DNA of 64,000 nt. It comes from Ustulina deusta (Eukaryota; Ascomycota; Sordariomycetes; Xylariales; Xylariaceae). The stretch covers positions 682,001 through 746,000 of the forward strand of contig JAJNNX010000013.1 in NCBI GenBank assembly GCA_023159155.1, given 5' to 3'. Under the pieces are notes generated by a model. It made no database searches, had not been told where the DNA came from, and saw only the letters and a program-made list of their open reading frames with translations. Numbering within the stretch: position 1 is the stretch's first letter; every line of letters starts with the position of its first letter. This document shows positions 25,229-36,895 of this stretch, in pieces. The translations under genes were made by a program, and so were the position numbers.

Positions 25229-26480
25229 CGTGCAGGTCTGTGCGCGGGGTTGGGGTTGGGGCTGGGATGGGTGGGTTAGATGCGGCTCTGCTGCTTTCGT
25301 GGAGGTGGTCAGTAGATGGTCAATAATGCTTTTCTTAGGGGTTTTTTTTTTGTGAGGACGGGCTGGGTTTAGTTGGGGTTGGAGATAGTCGGAAAGGTGG
25401 CTGAGCTATAGCAGCAGTTGGATAGCTTCTGATTTTATGCGACATGGCAATGGGAGAGGGATGGGAGGTAGGTAGGTACTTACTTAGATAATAAATGGAC
25501 TACACACACGGCGATGAGGGCGGATGGCTGCGACTTATTAATTAATCAGTGTTCTAGATGGAATGCGGCTTCAACGCTGATTATATGGCAGACGTCGTCC
25601 CGGCCGGTTGATCTACATGTCCAACTCGCCTCCTCTCACAGCATCGAGTGCACACTACGGCATAAGGTCGGGATGTGGTGCCATTCAGCTCTCTGCCCGT
25701 TTATGTTCTTCTCTCCACCGGGCTCTCTCCCCCATTGTACATGTTATGTGTAATAGGTATCTAGCCTCTGGCTTCGGCAGTTTGGTCTAGCCTTGATAAC
25801 AATAGCGAGAGGGTGAAAATGTCGACAGACCTCCTCTCCTCTACCTATCTCTCTCTCTTTACCCCTCCAAACTACCCCACCTTGAGCGACGGCCAAGACG
25901 ATCGGGCGCGTCATAGCCCGGCAATGTGGCAGGGTTTAAACCCCAAAGAAACTCCGAATGCCGAGTTCATAAGGTGAAGTCGGGGCGGTGTGATGCAAAA
26001 CAAGCGTTGTGTCTTTTTTTGGAGAGAGAAAGGTACAAATAGATAATCAACTAAGTAGCAAAATGGTATCTTTTATTTTGGAAAATTGCTCGTGTTAAAG
26101 GTATCTATTTCTTCAAACCCGAAAACGCCTGGTGCCGTTGTATCGCTATGCCATCCCCAAGCCATTTACCTCGGTGGGTAGGTGGCTGGACGGAGGAGCA
26201 CATCACAATTATGCCCACTAATACAACGTTTTTCTTTTTCTTCTTTAACCCGCCATCCCCTCGTATTATTTTATGTATTACATTACAGGGCAATCCCATC
26301 TTGGTTACGACGAGCGTTGCTTCAAATAAAGTGCCGGAGGAATGAATATCCATGCGGCTGTGGATGGATGCTCATTGGATGATCCATGTCGCTGGACAGA
26401 TAGAGAGCATCCATCCGTGAAAATCACGGACACTCAAGAAGCAAAGCCGTATTGTGATTGGTCGAATCGGAGAGCACAGT
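25229..26480. other. Intergenic region without a supportable gene
   Basis: About 1.25 kb. The first 250 bp, G/T-rich with GGTTGGGGTTGGGG runs, are the probable promoter of the minus-strand S-formylglutathione hydrolase. A pyrimidine-rich stretch lies at 25825-25870. The final part should be the 3' region of the small secreted protein gene. Short frames carry no recognised domain. Confidence 0.5.
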
Positions 26481-27079
26481 CTACGCCGCAGTGTCTGTTA
26501 TGTTCTTGTGACAGTCAAAGGAGGCGAGACTTGTGTCCCACGATATCTTGGTCAAGTCGTACTTGTGCGGGTTGTCGAAGTAGAGAGCACCGCCGAACGT
26601 GCAGCCGGTCGGCGACGTGCAGATATTCGAGCAGTTACCGCTGTTGTCGCGCGCGCCATATTAGTCCTCGTGCTTTCGGCTAGAGGGAAGCGAGAGCGGA
26701 GGGAAGGAAAGTGCTTACACTCGAGGCCAGCAGTAGAAATCATCGCCGTCCGGCGCAAATGTTCGCGTGTTTTGGAAGAATGCTTCGGGCACGTTGTGGC
26801 ATTCGTTGAGAGTGTATGCCTCGTAGTGGCAGATGCCTGTCGCATTGACTCCTTGGCAGAGAAGGACCTATTTGTCGCGGAAACGAATTGGATTAGCTGC
26901 CATGTTGAATGGGAGGCTGAGTTGCGACTGGGGATGTCGCCTCGGTTCATGAGAGATAACAACACTCAAGGGACAGGACTTACACCGCCGACAGCCCGCT
27001 TAGCTGTTATTGGCTTGGGTAGAGCAGACACGCAGGTCGCAGCCGCAATGATTGTAGTGATGAGGCCAGACAACTGCAT
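26481..27079 (-). CDS. Small secreted cysteine-rich protein (effector candidate)
   Basis: Three exons on the minus strand, 27079-26984, 26867-26719 and 26640-26481, join in phase to 134 residues. Residues 1-19 form a signal peptide (MQLSGLITTIIAAATCVSA), followed by a short propeptide-like stretch ending in a Kex2-type KR at 27-28. The mature part holds eight cysteines (VLLC, GIC, NEC, FYC, NC, IC, GC and DC), enough for four disulphides, with the conserved-looking segment CTSPTGCTFGGALYFDNP. Both introns (116 and 78 bp) have GTAAG donors and TAG/CAG acceptors, and the second has a GACTAAT branch point. I recall similar small secreted proteins being widespread in plant- and insect-associated ascomycetes, without known function. 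It is called an effector candidate only on size, secretion and cysteine content. Single-frame ORF searches miss it because no exon exceeds 160 bp. Confidence 0.7.
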
Positions 27080-29251
27080 CTTAGCGACAGGTTGAATATA
27101 TAGATGCAATTGCAAGATACGATAGGGAAGGATTCTCTGTTATGATCAGTGACGGTGGCCTGGGCAAAGCTGTATGTAGTTGTTGTTGTCGATGCAGATG
27201 TAAACAAAGGTCGGTGAGGTTGATGTATTTCTTTGTTTGGTGATACGTCACGGCTAACTTTTTTTCTTTTGTTGCAAATAGCTCTAGGACATGAAGGCGA
27301 ACTTGCGAATGGTCTTGTGAGTATGATAGAGGAAGTCTAGGGAGAGAGTGTGATGATGGCCGAGTCAATTGATCGTAGGGATGAGGATTGTGGTGGGAGC
27401 TGGGCATGCGCATGTTATTCTATATATACTCCCATCTATATCGAGATACAGAGATGTTTACCTGCCTGCCTCCTCTGACGATACACAGCAGCCGATCCAG
27501 GCTAAGCAACGACGATGGAGGATGGGAAGCATCGTGCCGCACATGCATGCAACCCGCCATGCTGTCCGCTCGTACCTGTGCATCGAAGATATGACTGTAC
27601 ATGCCGAGGTACCCATACACTGCCCGTATTATTCAGCCCATTGGTGACTAAATATACCGAAGACATGGTATCTATCTATCTAGATAGATAGATGTTCTAG
27701 GCATCCGATCGTGAATCGGGTGACACCAAGAGAAGATCGTCGCCAGGGCAGCAACTGTTTGCTGCCCAGTGCAGACTCGGTAGTAAATCTTGGGTAATCC
27801 CGGCCGCGTAGTGTGTACCCGAGCACTACATGTGTCATATGGTGCCCAGGGATACCGAAGAACGGCCTTTGTCTTTGGTGGTGCAAACTTCAAGTTCAAT
27901 ATTGACTGCTGTCAGCCAGAGTGCTTGTCTCTACCTAGTACGGGCTCATCTTTTTGATCAATATCCTATCTGTACTGAATACTCTCTACTGCATAAGAAT
28001 TTAATAGGATCTAGTTAGGTACACGAATTTCAAGAGCGCATCACAAGGGAGAAACATTGAACACGGGATCGGCATGCAGCGGAATGAGCTGCCATGTAAC
28101 TCCTTGTATAAGCTCAGCTAGCCCCCAGGAATGAACGAATCAGGGTACCCTTCGAGACATTACGGCCTCTGATTGGTCGTACTCCCCGTTGCTTCCCTGT
28201 CGCCGCCCTACGTCATACTTCCCTACCCATGCAGTCTTGTTGTTACCTAGAATAACTACAGAGTAAATAGACAGAAGATCATCCTATATTATCCAGCAAA
28301 AGTATTTTGTATGAGACGTCGGATGATGTGGCCGGGCTTTCGTAACATTTCATCTACCCATTCATAGGAATGGGTGTTTTCATAGGAAGAATAACACGCG
28401 CGATTGTGTAACAATACAGCCTAGGCTAATCCGAGTTGATCAGTTGATGAAATACAGATTCGGTCCAGCTTCAAATTGTTGCACATCACAAACACCTGGC
28501 TTTGGAGGAGTATCGCGTACTTGGTATTACCCGTGTTGCGTTAGGGAGTTGCCTGTCAGGCATCAGCTTAAACAACTAACAAATCATAGAGCAGGTAAGT
28601 TGGTATGCGCATCGTGTAGCATCGAATGCCACGCGGCCGTTCCAGCGCAAGCTAAATTTGTCTACCAATCTTCCTCAAGTCTGGCTGCACCGAGCTTCAT
28701 CCTATTGGGCGGTCATACCCAAGAGCCGTTGTGGATGTACCATTCGTAATACAAACCACGCCATTTCTCGAATTCCCTCAGCACCTAATTATGGGCGGTT
28801 TTATATTACAATGGTAAGAGCATGCATACACCCTTGTCGCCTCGCGCAGCCAGAAGTGTTCGCAACAAGAGGTGTTGTTCCTGACCTCTAGTAACATACA
28901 TCCCACTCCATATATAGCTGCTAGGTTTGAGTTGGATAAATGGCCTCAGGTGTAATATGTCCCTTCGTGCTTGTACATATTCACAGTTGCAGAACCAAAA
29001 AGACAGCGCTGTGGGCTATAAATATGCTTACCAAGAGATCATTAGCATTGGAAGCTAAGAGCTAAAACTTAGCGTCTGCCGTAGAAACAAATCCCCAACG
29101 CCTCGCTTATACATTTTTCCTTGTCTCCTCGGTTGCTTAATGAGGCACACCTTCCATTAGATGAAGAAATGAGAGGTGGATGATTTTCCTCGACGGGTAA
29201 CGTCAATACTAAAATATCGACGACGATAGCGATACTACCGATGCTTGGTGA
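27080..29251. other. Intergenic region with a perfect TCTA palindrome
   Basis: About 2.2 kb. The first few hundred bases are the presumed promoter of the secreted protein gene. Short frames (for example 28444-28749) show no domain, signal peptide or consistent splicing. A 24-bp palindrome is listed separately. I see no tRNA or other RNA. Confidence 0.5.
27670..27693. repeat. 24-bp perfect palindrome of TCTA/TAGA repeats
   Basis: Three ATCT units are followed directly by three AGAT units, so the two 12-bp halves are exact reverse complements with no loop. It is most likely a tetranucleotide microsatellite that inverted on itself. Confidence 0.8.
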
Positions 29252-29934
29252 CTACTGCAGAAGTTCTTCGCAGGTCCAGTCCTCATAGCTAGATCCCCGT
29301 TAGCACGTTGGCAGCACATGAGGAGACTTGGGAAGGTTGCACGCACTAGCCATCGGGCATATATCGGCGAACGATGAGAGGAATCTTCTTCTCGTTCATC
29401 TCTTTGATAGCGATCTGCAAAGGGTCGGATTCACCCTCCAAGTCGACAAGAACGGGCGCGTTCATGCTGTTCATCCCTCAGGTTAGCCGTGCAATGCCCA
29501 TCTAGTCAACTAAGCTTGTATCCGCTTGCCTGATCTGGAGGGCCCTGGTGCCGAGAATGCGCGCCTTCTCGTATTTGGTCATGTAGGGCGTGGTTGTCCG
29601 TTCCTCGTTTGGGATCCTCTTGTCTTTGATCGACTTGTTGGCAGACGGGCCCTTCTGGGCATTGGTGGCAGTAGCGGAGGGATCGCCTGCGATGACGACG
29701 TTTTCCTCCTCCTCGTTGCCGCGTCGGTTGAAGTCATCGTCGCCATCTTCTTGCACTTCGGGATCTAGTTCATCCTCAAAAACATCCTCCTCCTCTTCGT
29801 ACACGGGCTCATCGCTGGTAGAAGAGCGGGTTAGCAGCGCCACGACGACGAGTGCCCAGAGCGCGTCAGGCAAGGCAGACTCACATGCCGCCATCGCCAC
29901 CTCCGAGATCGTTGTCGTCCCCGTAATCAGACAT
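29252..29934 (-). CDS. RPB6: RNA polymerases I, II and III shared subunit RPB6
   Basis: Four exons on the minus strand, 29934-29885, 29814-29530, 29466-29347 and 29288-29252, encode 163 residues, close to the usual RPB6 size. RPB6 (Rpo26) is an essential subunit shared by the three nuclear RNA polymerases and stabilises their largest subunit. An acidic N-terminal tail ([13 protein letters not shown], then [14 protein letters not shown]) precedes the conserved core [39 protein letters not shown] and [14 protein letters not shown]. The last residues [12 protein letters not shown] come from a 37-bp fourth exon; without it the protein would stop just after PDG. The second intron (29467-29529) starts with GC, not GT: only the GC donor restores the invariant QIS-MNAP junction. 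The gene is divergent from TFIIIA. Confidence 0.92.
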
Positions 29935-30434
29935 CGTATCGTATAGCGAATATCAATGAGCGAGTGTAGATGGTAGGCCGTTGTTTGTTGACTGTGTAGT
30001 GAATGATGGGCGCGGTTGTGATGTTAGCAAACTGGTGGTCGAGCAAAGCGCGGGCGCAAGAGTCGAACTTGGATGAATGCGATGGAAAATTTCAAGCCCG
30101 AAGAGGCTGAAAGAAATTCGAGATTCTGGGCTGGTCTAGTTAGTCCCAATTGAAATCATGTGATTGGTTGACCATCCCTGTAGGTCTCTACGTGTGGCTG
30201 AGTGGAGTCGGCTGGGGCGGCTACCCACTTAGTATGTATCTAACCTAGGTACCTACCTACTTAGGACCTATCTGTAGCTCGCGTAGGCACTTAAGCTTGA
30301 CGGGCCCCACTAAACTTTTCGAAAATTGGTGAGAATTTTTGACCTGTGCTCACCTTCGATGCTCAACACCAACATTGCACACTCGTCACCAGGCAATTGG
30401 GTGTGCAGATGATGTATTACCAGCATTTCCCGAA
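29935..30434. promoter_or_regulatory. Divergent promoter between RPB6 and TFIIIA genes
   Basis: A 500-bp spacer between the start codons of two divergent genes of the transcription machinery. It contains TTAGTCCCAATTGAAATCATGTGATTGG-type CCAAT/ATTGG boxes around 30141-30170 and a cluster of CCTAGGTACCTACCTA motifs at about 30244-30262. No frame is long enough to be a gene. The two genes probably share regulation, but this is inferred from position only. Confidence 0.55.
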
Positions 30435-32118
30435 ATGAAAAGAGCGGCAATTGAAGCGCCGGAGGGCCCTCCTCTGCCCAAGAAGGCCCGAACCGATGCG
30501 CCCGCCGTCCTCACTGGTACGCCATTTATTTCCCTGGTCTCCATTTCCACTGCGCGTGCAATTTCCATCATCTAATCCTCGTTCGGCACCAGAGACCCAT
30601 GGCTTTGCCCTCGAGACGAACGGCGATCTCTCTGATGCCGAGTCTCAATGCACCGAAGCCACGTCCGCATTCCATGCAGACACGCCTCTCACCCCCTTCA
30701 GTCCTGCCCGCAGGTGGCCTTCCGACCTCAAGACGATCAGATGCACATATCCCGGCTGCAACAAGACCTTCAACCGCCCAGCCCGTCTCGCCGCCCACCT
30801 CAGGTCCCACAACAACGAGCGCCCGTTCATTTGCCCACATCCCGGCTGCGACAAGGACTACATCGAGGAGAAGCATCTCAAGCAACATATCAAGGGCTCT
30901 CACAGGGCCGAGAGAGACCATGTCTGCGCCCACGACGGCTGCGGGAAGACGTTCTTGACGGCCACCCGTCTCCGCAGACATCAGCTCGTCCACGAGGGCC
31001 AGGAGCGATTCAGATGCCGAGACTTCCCTCCTTGCAACCAGAGCTTCCGCAAGCACCAGACCCTCCAGCGCCACATCCGCACCGAACATCAGCACCGGCC
31101 GGCATTTCAGTGCAGCCATAAGGTAGACGAGTCGGCATCCACGTGCGGGCAGGAGTTCGACACGGCTGGTGCTTTGAGGCGACATCAGGAACGGGACCAT
31201 GGAGAGAACCGCTTCTGGTGTGACGAATGCGCCACCCAGCACGACGACACCGGCAATCCCAGGAAAGTGGGATTCCCCACCCTCTCCCTTCTACAGGCTC
31301 ATATGAAGAATTCTCATGTCAACTGCATGTTCTGCGGGGAAACATGTAATGGGAGGGACGACCTGGAGAGGCATCTCGAGTCTGACCATGCAAACCGCAC
31401 GACTGTCGAAGAGCTTAAGTCTATCGAAGAGCGCAAGACCGTTGCCTGCCCATGGCCAGGATGCGCCAAAACCTTCACGAGGACGTCAAATCTGAACGCG
31501 CACATTCGCAGCACTCATGAAGGCGTTCGTTTTGTGTGTGGCGAATTCGACTTGACCAAAACAGAAGACTTGGCGACGTGGTCAAATTCTCAAGGTTGCG
31601 GGCAAGCCTTCTGCCTCAAATTTGCACTAGAGAACCACGTCCGCTATGTACATCTAATGCATAAGAGGCCGCAACCAAACCACTCAGCGGTTCCGCTGTC
31701 CTCGCAGCAACACCAGGCCAACCCAACTATGTTGGAACAGCTGACGGGCGTTGGCGAGAAATCACGAAGAACACTGCCTTGTACATTTTCAGGCTGCTAT
31801 CTGAAGTTCACCTACAGCGGTGAGCTGGAGGCTCACGTTCAAAAAGAACACCAAATAGAGCAAGCGCTTCTGGCTAGTGTTGAGGAACCTAGCACCACCA
31901 CTTCAGAGCCATCGACTGCCTTCCAAGATGTTGCCCAAGGGATGACAGAATGGGAAGCGGATTACGGCGGGGAAGCGTTCTGGGTCGGGGCAGATATGCA
32001 GGCGCTCAACGTGGACAGCACAGGAGTCGATGAGGAATGGCTTCGAGACGAAGCCGAGATGAGAAGATTAATTGGACCAGATGAGCTCAATGGCTTGATT
32101 GACCCGTCACTGGGGTGA
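30435..32118 (+). CDS. Transcription factor IIIA-like C2H2 zinc-finger protein
   Basis: Exons 30435-30516 and 30593-32118 give 535 residues. The 76-bp intron has a GTACGC donor, TCTAATC branch point and CACCAG acceptor; starting at the ATG 30451 in another frame would give a false N-terminus. About ten C2H2 fingers lie between residues 78 and 447, opening with CTYPGCNKTF, CPHPGCDKDY and CAHDGCGKTF; this CxxxxC...HxxxH series with TFIIIA-like linkers is typical of the factor that binds the internal control region of 5S rRNA genes and recruits TFIIIC to Pol III. Fingers 5, 6 and 9 have long loops between the cysteines and histidines. A spacer of about 40 residues precedes the last finger, an arrangement I recall for fission yeast TFIIIA. 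The C-terminus is acidic and finger-free. Another C2H2 factor is possible but less likely. Confidence 0.82.
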
Positions 32119-33239
32119 TTGCCGTTACGAGCTATGTAACTATGCTAAAAGTTCATGATACCCTTTGCTTTGGAACGAACGATACGAGACCATGAGAACT
32201 AGACTGACGGAATGATTGTACGTGTTGTCGTCTCAGGTGACGATGTAAATATTCAGTATTTACTATAGGGTTCGCGCTTTAGATTTCGGGGCTAACTCGG
32301 CTTTTTTTCCAATTTACCTGATCGGTGTGATGTGGTCTTCTGCCGCTGGCACAAGCCTCAACGTTGACGGAGCCCCCTACATAAGATTTACCTAGTATTT
32401 TTGTTATATTCAGCCGCATTGGGGGCGGTCCAGATCAGGTATCGTCTCTGATGATGGAGGTGGGGATTTTGCACCATATCCCCTCTCTCTGGCTATTTTA
32501 TATACCTATTGAACACTCCACCACTCAACATCTCCGATCATGTATACAGTAAACACGAGCTGCACCCTATCTCCTTCCCTAGCAGGCATCTGGGATTCAA
32601 ATCCTGCAAAGGGGCCTGCATACCTACCCCAGGGCAGACCCAGAGGTTCTTACCCTTCCCGTTTCATATTGTTCTACAGCCTCGCGAGCTCAAGACAGTC
32701 TTGAAGGCTTGAATAAAATCAGATATCTTTCTTGCCCGATAATCGACTACTATACTAAGACTATAACAAGGACTGATCTAGGCATTCTTACTGCTGCCTA
32801 AGGACTGGGGTACATACAGCATCGTTAATTTGCAATGCAAGAAGCTCGTCCCCTTCCCAGCTTGGGGGCCGTAAACCACTTCCTAGTATAGATATCATGC
32901 AGGACTTTTGCTAACGAATCCTCCGTAATTTTCCACAGACGTAGTATACATGGTATATTATATTTAGACAATAATAGAGCATATATATACATATACGATT
33001 GTTAGTTGACTGTTTCGCTAACACCCCAAACGTCCCCAAAACACTTGACTGCACGGTGACAATATCAGCTGTTCGCATCGAACACTCCTTCTCAAACGCC
33101 GTCTGCCACTCTCGTTTCTTCTTCTTTTACACTGAAGTCGTGTCGTTTTTCTTCTTTTCCCTCTTTTGCCCATATCGCACGTTTCCTCGCGTTCCTATTT
33201 AGTCGCTTTCATCGCTTTTCATTCCCTTGAGGACTATCA
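32119..33239. other. Intergenic region, promoter of the membrane protein gene
   Basis: About 1.1 kb. The last 150 bp are strongly pyrimidine-rich (TTTCTTCTTCTTTT and CTTCTTTTCCC around 33115-33165), typical of a fungal core promoter and leader. A TATATATACATATACG tract lies at 32981-32996. No gene, RNA or clear repeat is seen. Confidence 0.5.
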
Positions 33240-35706
33240 ATGGAGACACCACTAATTCCATCTCATCCCAAACGAACCGATACATGGGCTACCGACATGA
33301 CATACCACTCTCTGTACGGGGAAGATGATGACAAGAAAACTCTCATAGGCGCGGAAAGTGCTGAAGATCCAGAGCGCTCAAGTGAACAGCCCAAGGTCGC
33401 GTTGAGAAGGCGATTCAGCTGGTTGCATCCGCTCGTCCATCTCTTACCTGTGCTGGCAACACTTAGTGTCGTGCAGCTCAGTTTCCGAGGCGTATATTGG
33501 GCTGACGACTCCCGTTACGATACGAGATGGCAGACTGTCCTGCAGTTCCCGGCGAAACTTCACGAGATCCTCATTGTGGGCTCGCTCTCTGCCATGGTAT
33601 TACAGTGAGTTCTATCCCTCTTCCCTTTCGTCCTACCCCACAACCAGACTCTCGTAACGAAGTTCTTCTTATTACAACCGATCTCTGACCTATTAATTAT
33701 ACTACAGCATTTTTCGTCGCATGTTAGTTGGCTCAAATGGCATACCTCTAGGTCTTATGGTGGGGGCGTTCCAGATGGGGTCGGCCGAATACCTGATCAG
33801 CAAAAGCTACGTCAAGCCGTTCAGACATAGTCTAGCGCATAAACAAATCAAGACGTTTTTGGTTGCTTTGGCTCTTGGGGCAGCGATTTTATACAGCTTC
33901 CTGGTTGGCCCTGCTTCTGCCGGAGCCCTTATTCCTGACCTCGCCTGGTGGGATATGCATAAGCCCTTCAACAACAGTCTCCCTTTGACAAGCTATATCA
34001 GTCGAGACTCCTCCGAGCTATATCCTATGACGCTACAAGGATCCGAAATCAACCAATATTGTCTAGGGGAACGCCGGGACTACGTGGGCTGCCCCGCAGA
34101 AGGGTTTGGTGTCCTCGATGCTTGGGCGTGGGAGCGAGTACAGGAGGGATACTGGTACAACGTGTCAGAGGGTCAGCACTACAATCCGACTATGCTGAGC
34201 TCATTCTCTGGGCAGGCGCAGAGGGAGATCGTTGTTGAATTACTCGCCTCGAAAAACTCCACGACGGCGGCGGCCATAAGCGCGACGCTGCATTCCACTC
34301 TGTTGGCGTTAACTGATGCCTTTTGGCATTACGTCAACAGCAATACCGTGGGCAAGATCAACAAGGCCGAACGCCCGAAATTTACGATCTCTCGGGATAG
34401 CCCAGTATCCATTCCTCTCGTGCAAGTCCAGTGCGTGTCTTATGACTTCGGCGATGCCTCCACTGGGGATTCACCTCTCATGTTCGAAACCGGCGCGATG
34501 ATAGATGATTTCTCGAAATCAGGCTCGAACACATATTCATGGACGAAGTGGATCGTTCCGGATGCGGCTTGGAACTTCACTCGCCCCCAGCCCTGGAACA
34601 CGACCAGCATCGAGTGGATCGACACCTCCCAGATTAAAGGGACTCAAGGTGAACCGCTGGATTCGTCATTAGCCGCAGTCGTGACCGTGCCGGTGCGCTA
34701 CACGATTAGCATGGCTAACGGGACGAAATCCGACCAGCAGGGCAGCATCACGTCCCCTTGCATAATCGACGCGAGATGGGCTACGACGGACGTGACGTTC
34801 GACACGGCGGAAAACGTCGTCAGGACGAGTCTCACGGACTGGCTGAATTCCGCCAATCTCCTCAGCGGCGACATCGACGCGAAGGCCGAGCTGTCCCAGT
34901 GGAACATCAGCAGTCCGATTTCGATATCGCGAGACTGGGCGGACGAGCTCAACTCGCCGGGCCCCGAAACAGAGGATGACAGCAGCAGCAGTACCAGCCA
35001 AGGCCAATTTTTCGTGGAGGAAATTCTACAGGAGTTCGTTTACTCGAAATCGAGTGGAACGGGCGACGAGATCCTGAGCTTTGCCCCGACGGCCAGCAAT
35101 GGCCAGTGGCCCTTGAAAGACGCGGCCAACGATATCGCCGTGGTCCTCGGCACGGTGGTGGCGGACTGGATCTCGCGGTCTACGTTTGAGGGCACGAATC
35201 TCACGACCGTGCTGTCGGTCGCGAAGGAGGGAAACGTGTCCACCATCGACTTGCTCTCGCAGAGGACGGCGCACACATTCGGCACTGCGCCGGTCGCGGC
35301 ATTCGAGGGCCAGACCGCCGTCGTCTTCACCATCCAGCGATACGGCTGGGGCTACGGCTTGCGGACGGAGACGATCTGGTTCTCTATCGTCATCCTCTTG
35401 ACACACGTCGGGCTCGTCATCGCGTACGTCGCCTACTCTTTCGTGTTCTGGTGTCGCGCGAAGGGCTGGAGCAGCAATGCCTGGGGAACCATCGGCGAAC
35501 TTCTGGCCTTGGCCGTTCTCTCGCCTCCGGCTGGCGAGTTGAAGAATGCCGGCGCCGGCATCCATAGATCTGCGACCTGGGTGACGCCGCTGCGCATTCG
35601 CGAGGCAAAGTCGGACCCTGATCATCTGGAGCTGGTCGTTGGGACTAGGGGTGGTACGGTGAAACCTGATGAGAACCTGGTGAACATAGGTAAAGAATAT
35701 GCTTGA
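33240..35706 (+). CDS. Membrane protein with large glycosylated ectodomain, function unknown
   Basis: Exons 33240-33604 and 33708-35706 encode 787 residues; the 103-bp intron has a GTGAGT donor and ACTACAG acceptor. Hydrophobic segments are visible at about 63-83, 106-122, 134-147 and 172-195, then a domain of about 480 residues with many N-glycosylation sequons (YNVS, NNSL, WNFT, WNTT, ANGT, WNIS, TNLT and GNVS), then one strong membrane span at about 676-702 (TIWFSIVILLTHVGLVIAYVAYS) and an 85-residue cytosolic tail with GELLALAVLSPP. This layout, a TM cluster, a long extracytosolic region and one final TM, occurs in a family of uncharacterised fungal integral membrane proteins; no enzymatic motif is seen. 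The N-terminal 60 residues are hydrophilic and probably cytosolic. I do not assign a function. Confidence 0.75.
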
Positions 35707-36895
35707 AGTATGTTTTGTGTGTAATAGCTGGAGTGTGTGTTGGGGTATTTGGGAGGAGGGTTAATGTCATATTTACTACTGTGACCGCAGATGTAACGCA
35801 TTCGGCATGGTAAAGGAGTCCAATCTCACAACCCCTAATACGTAATACTTAATGCTTCAAGAACCATGGCGCAAGCCATAGAACAGACGCCCTACAAAGG
35901 GCTAGAACGATCACGGGTAACACCGTCACTAGATTTGCTGCCTCCACGCAACAATTTTTGTTATATATGGATCCTGGCTTGCTCCCTTGTAGGGGATCAA
36001 CTATAACTACACAGCGCCGAGCACGAGCCCAGAAGGCGGGGCCAACGGAAGCGGTTTAAACTATCACGCATGCCTACGGGTTAGATCTGCGAGATATCTT
36101 GTATACTAGAGTGTCCTCCCGAGAGGTTGTAGGATAGATAGTTTAGGTAGCCTCGCACGCCGCAAGCCCCTAGGGAGGCATGAAGACTATAGGTCTTCCC
36201 CCGGCGTTAAATTCACCAAACCAAACCAAACCTGAACAACTTGTGTATTATTATTATAAAAGGTCTTAGATGTGTAAGTAAGATTGCCGTGTGGTGTATG
36301 TAGGTCTTGGTCTATTCACCTTGCTTGGTAATGTCTTGCTGAGAAATCTACCTTTCCCAATTCGTATCTCGAATAGACGGCGTACACCGTTTCTGCCCCC
36401 TTTTCTTTACATACGCCCTCACTCAACCAAGTATAAGCTGAAGGCCATCATGCCAAACATGTTGTATTGTGAAAAAATTACGCTCATTCACAAATTAGCG
36501 ACATACTGTCATTATATCAGTCCCTAACAACTCACAGAGGATAGATAATGGACGGAGTCTATATTTACTACGATTCCGACACCAATACTGGAGCTGTGAG
36601 CAAGGTGACGGGGACGATCTGGCCGAATGTCAAGTCACCCACTAAAGTAAGATTCAACACCCCATACACAAATGGAGAAAGAAAAGGGGGGGCCGGGGGG
36701 GGGGGGGGGGGTGTGGTAGAAAAAGAAAAACAGAAAAAAAAAAAAAGCCACCACACCTCGTTTCCGAACAGCTTTAATACGCCAGTGCGGTTGCTTTGAA
36801 ATTTAACAAATTTGTTATGGCAGACTTGCTTCAACATTCATAAATCTAGCCTTAATTCAAGGGCATAAAGCTCAGGCTCAAGCTCAAATCTTGCC
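35707..36895. other. Intergenic region with poly-G tract and a possible exon fragment
   Basis: About 1.2 kb between convergent genes. A short frame starting at ATG 36548 (MDGVYIYYDSDTNTGAV...) runs 33 codons to a good GTAAGA donor at 36648, but no following exon can be found, so it is left as a possible fragment. A G7-CC-G17 tract occupies 36686-36711 and is followed by an A-rich run. No RNA gene was seen. Confidence 0.45.

Noticed and set aside
24531..25355. Long plus-strand frames opposite the S-formylglutathione hydrolase gene
   Set aside because: They are shadows produced by the GC-rich third positions of the true minus-strand gene.
28444..28749. 101-codon cysteine-containing frame, considered as a second small secreted protein
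   Set aside because: There is no signal peptide at the start and no usable splice site, and the cysteines are not arranged as in known secreted proteins.
35707..36895. tRNA-like cloverleaf near 35980-36050
   Set aside because: No consistent acceptor stem or TPsiC arm could be drawn.
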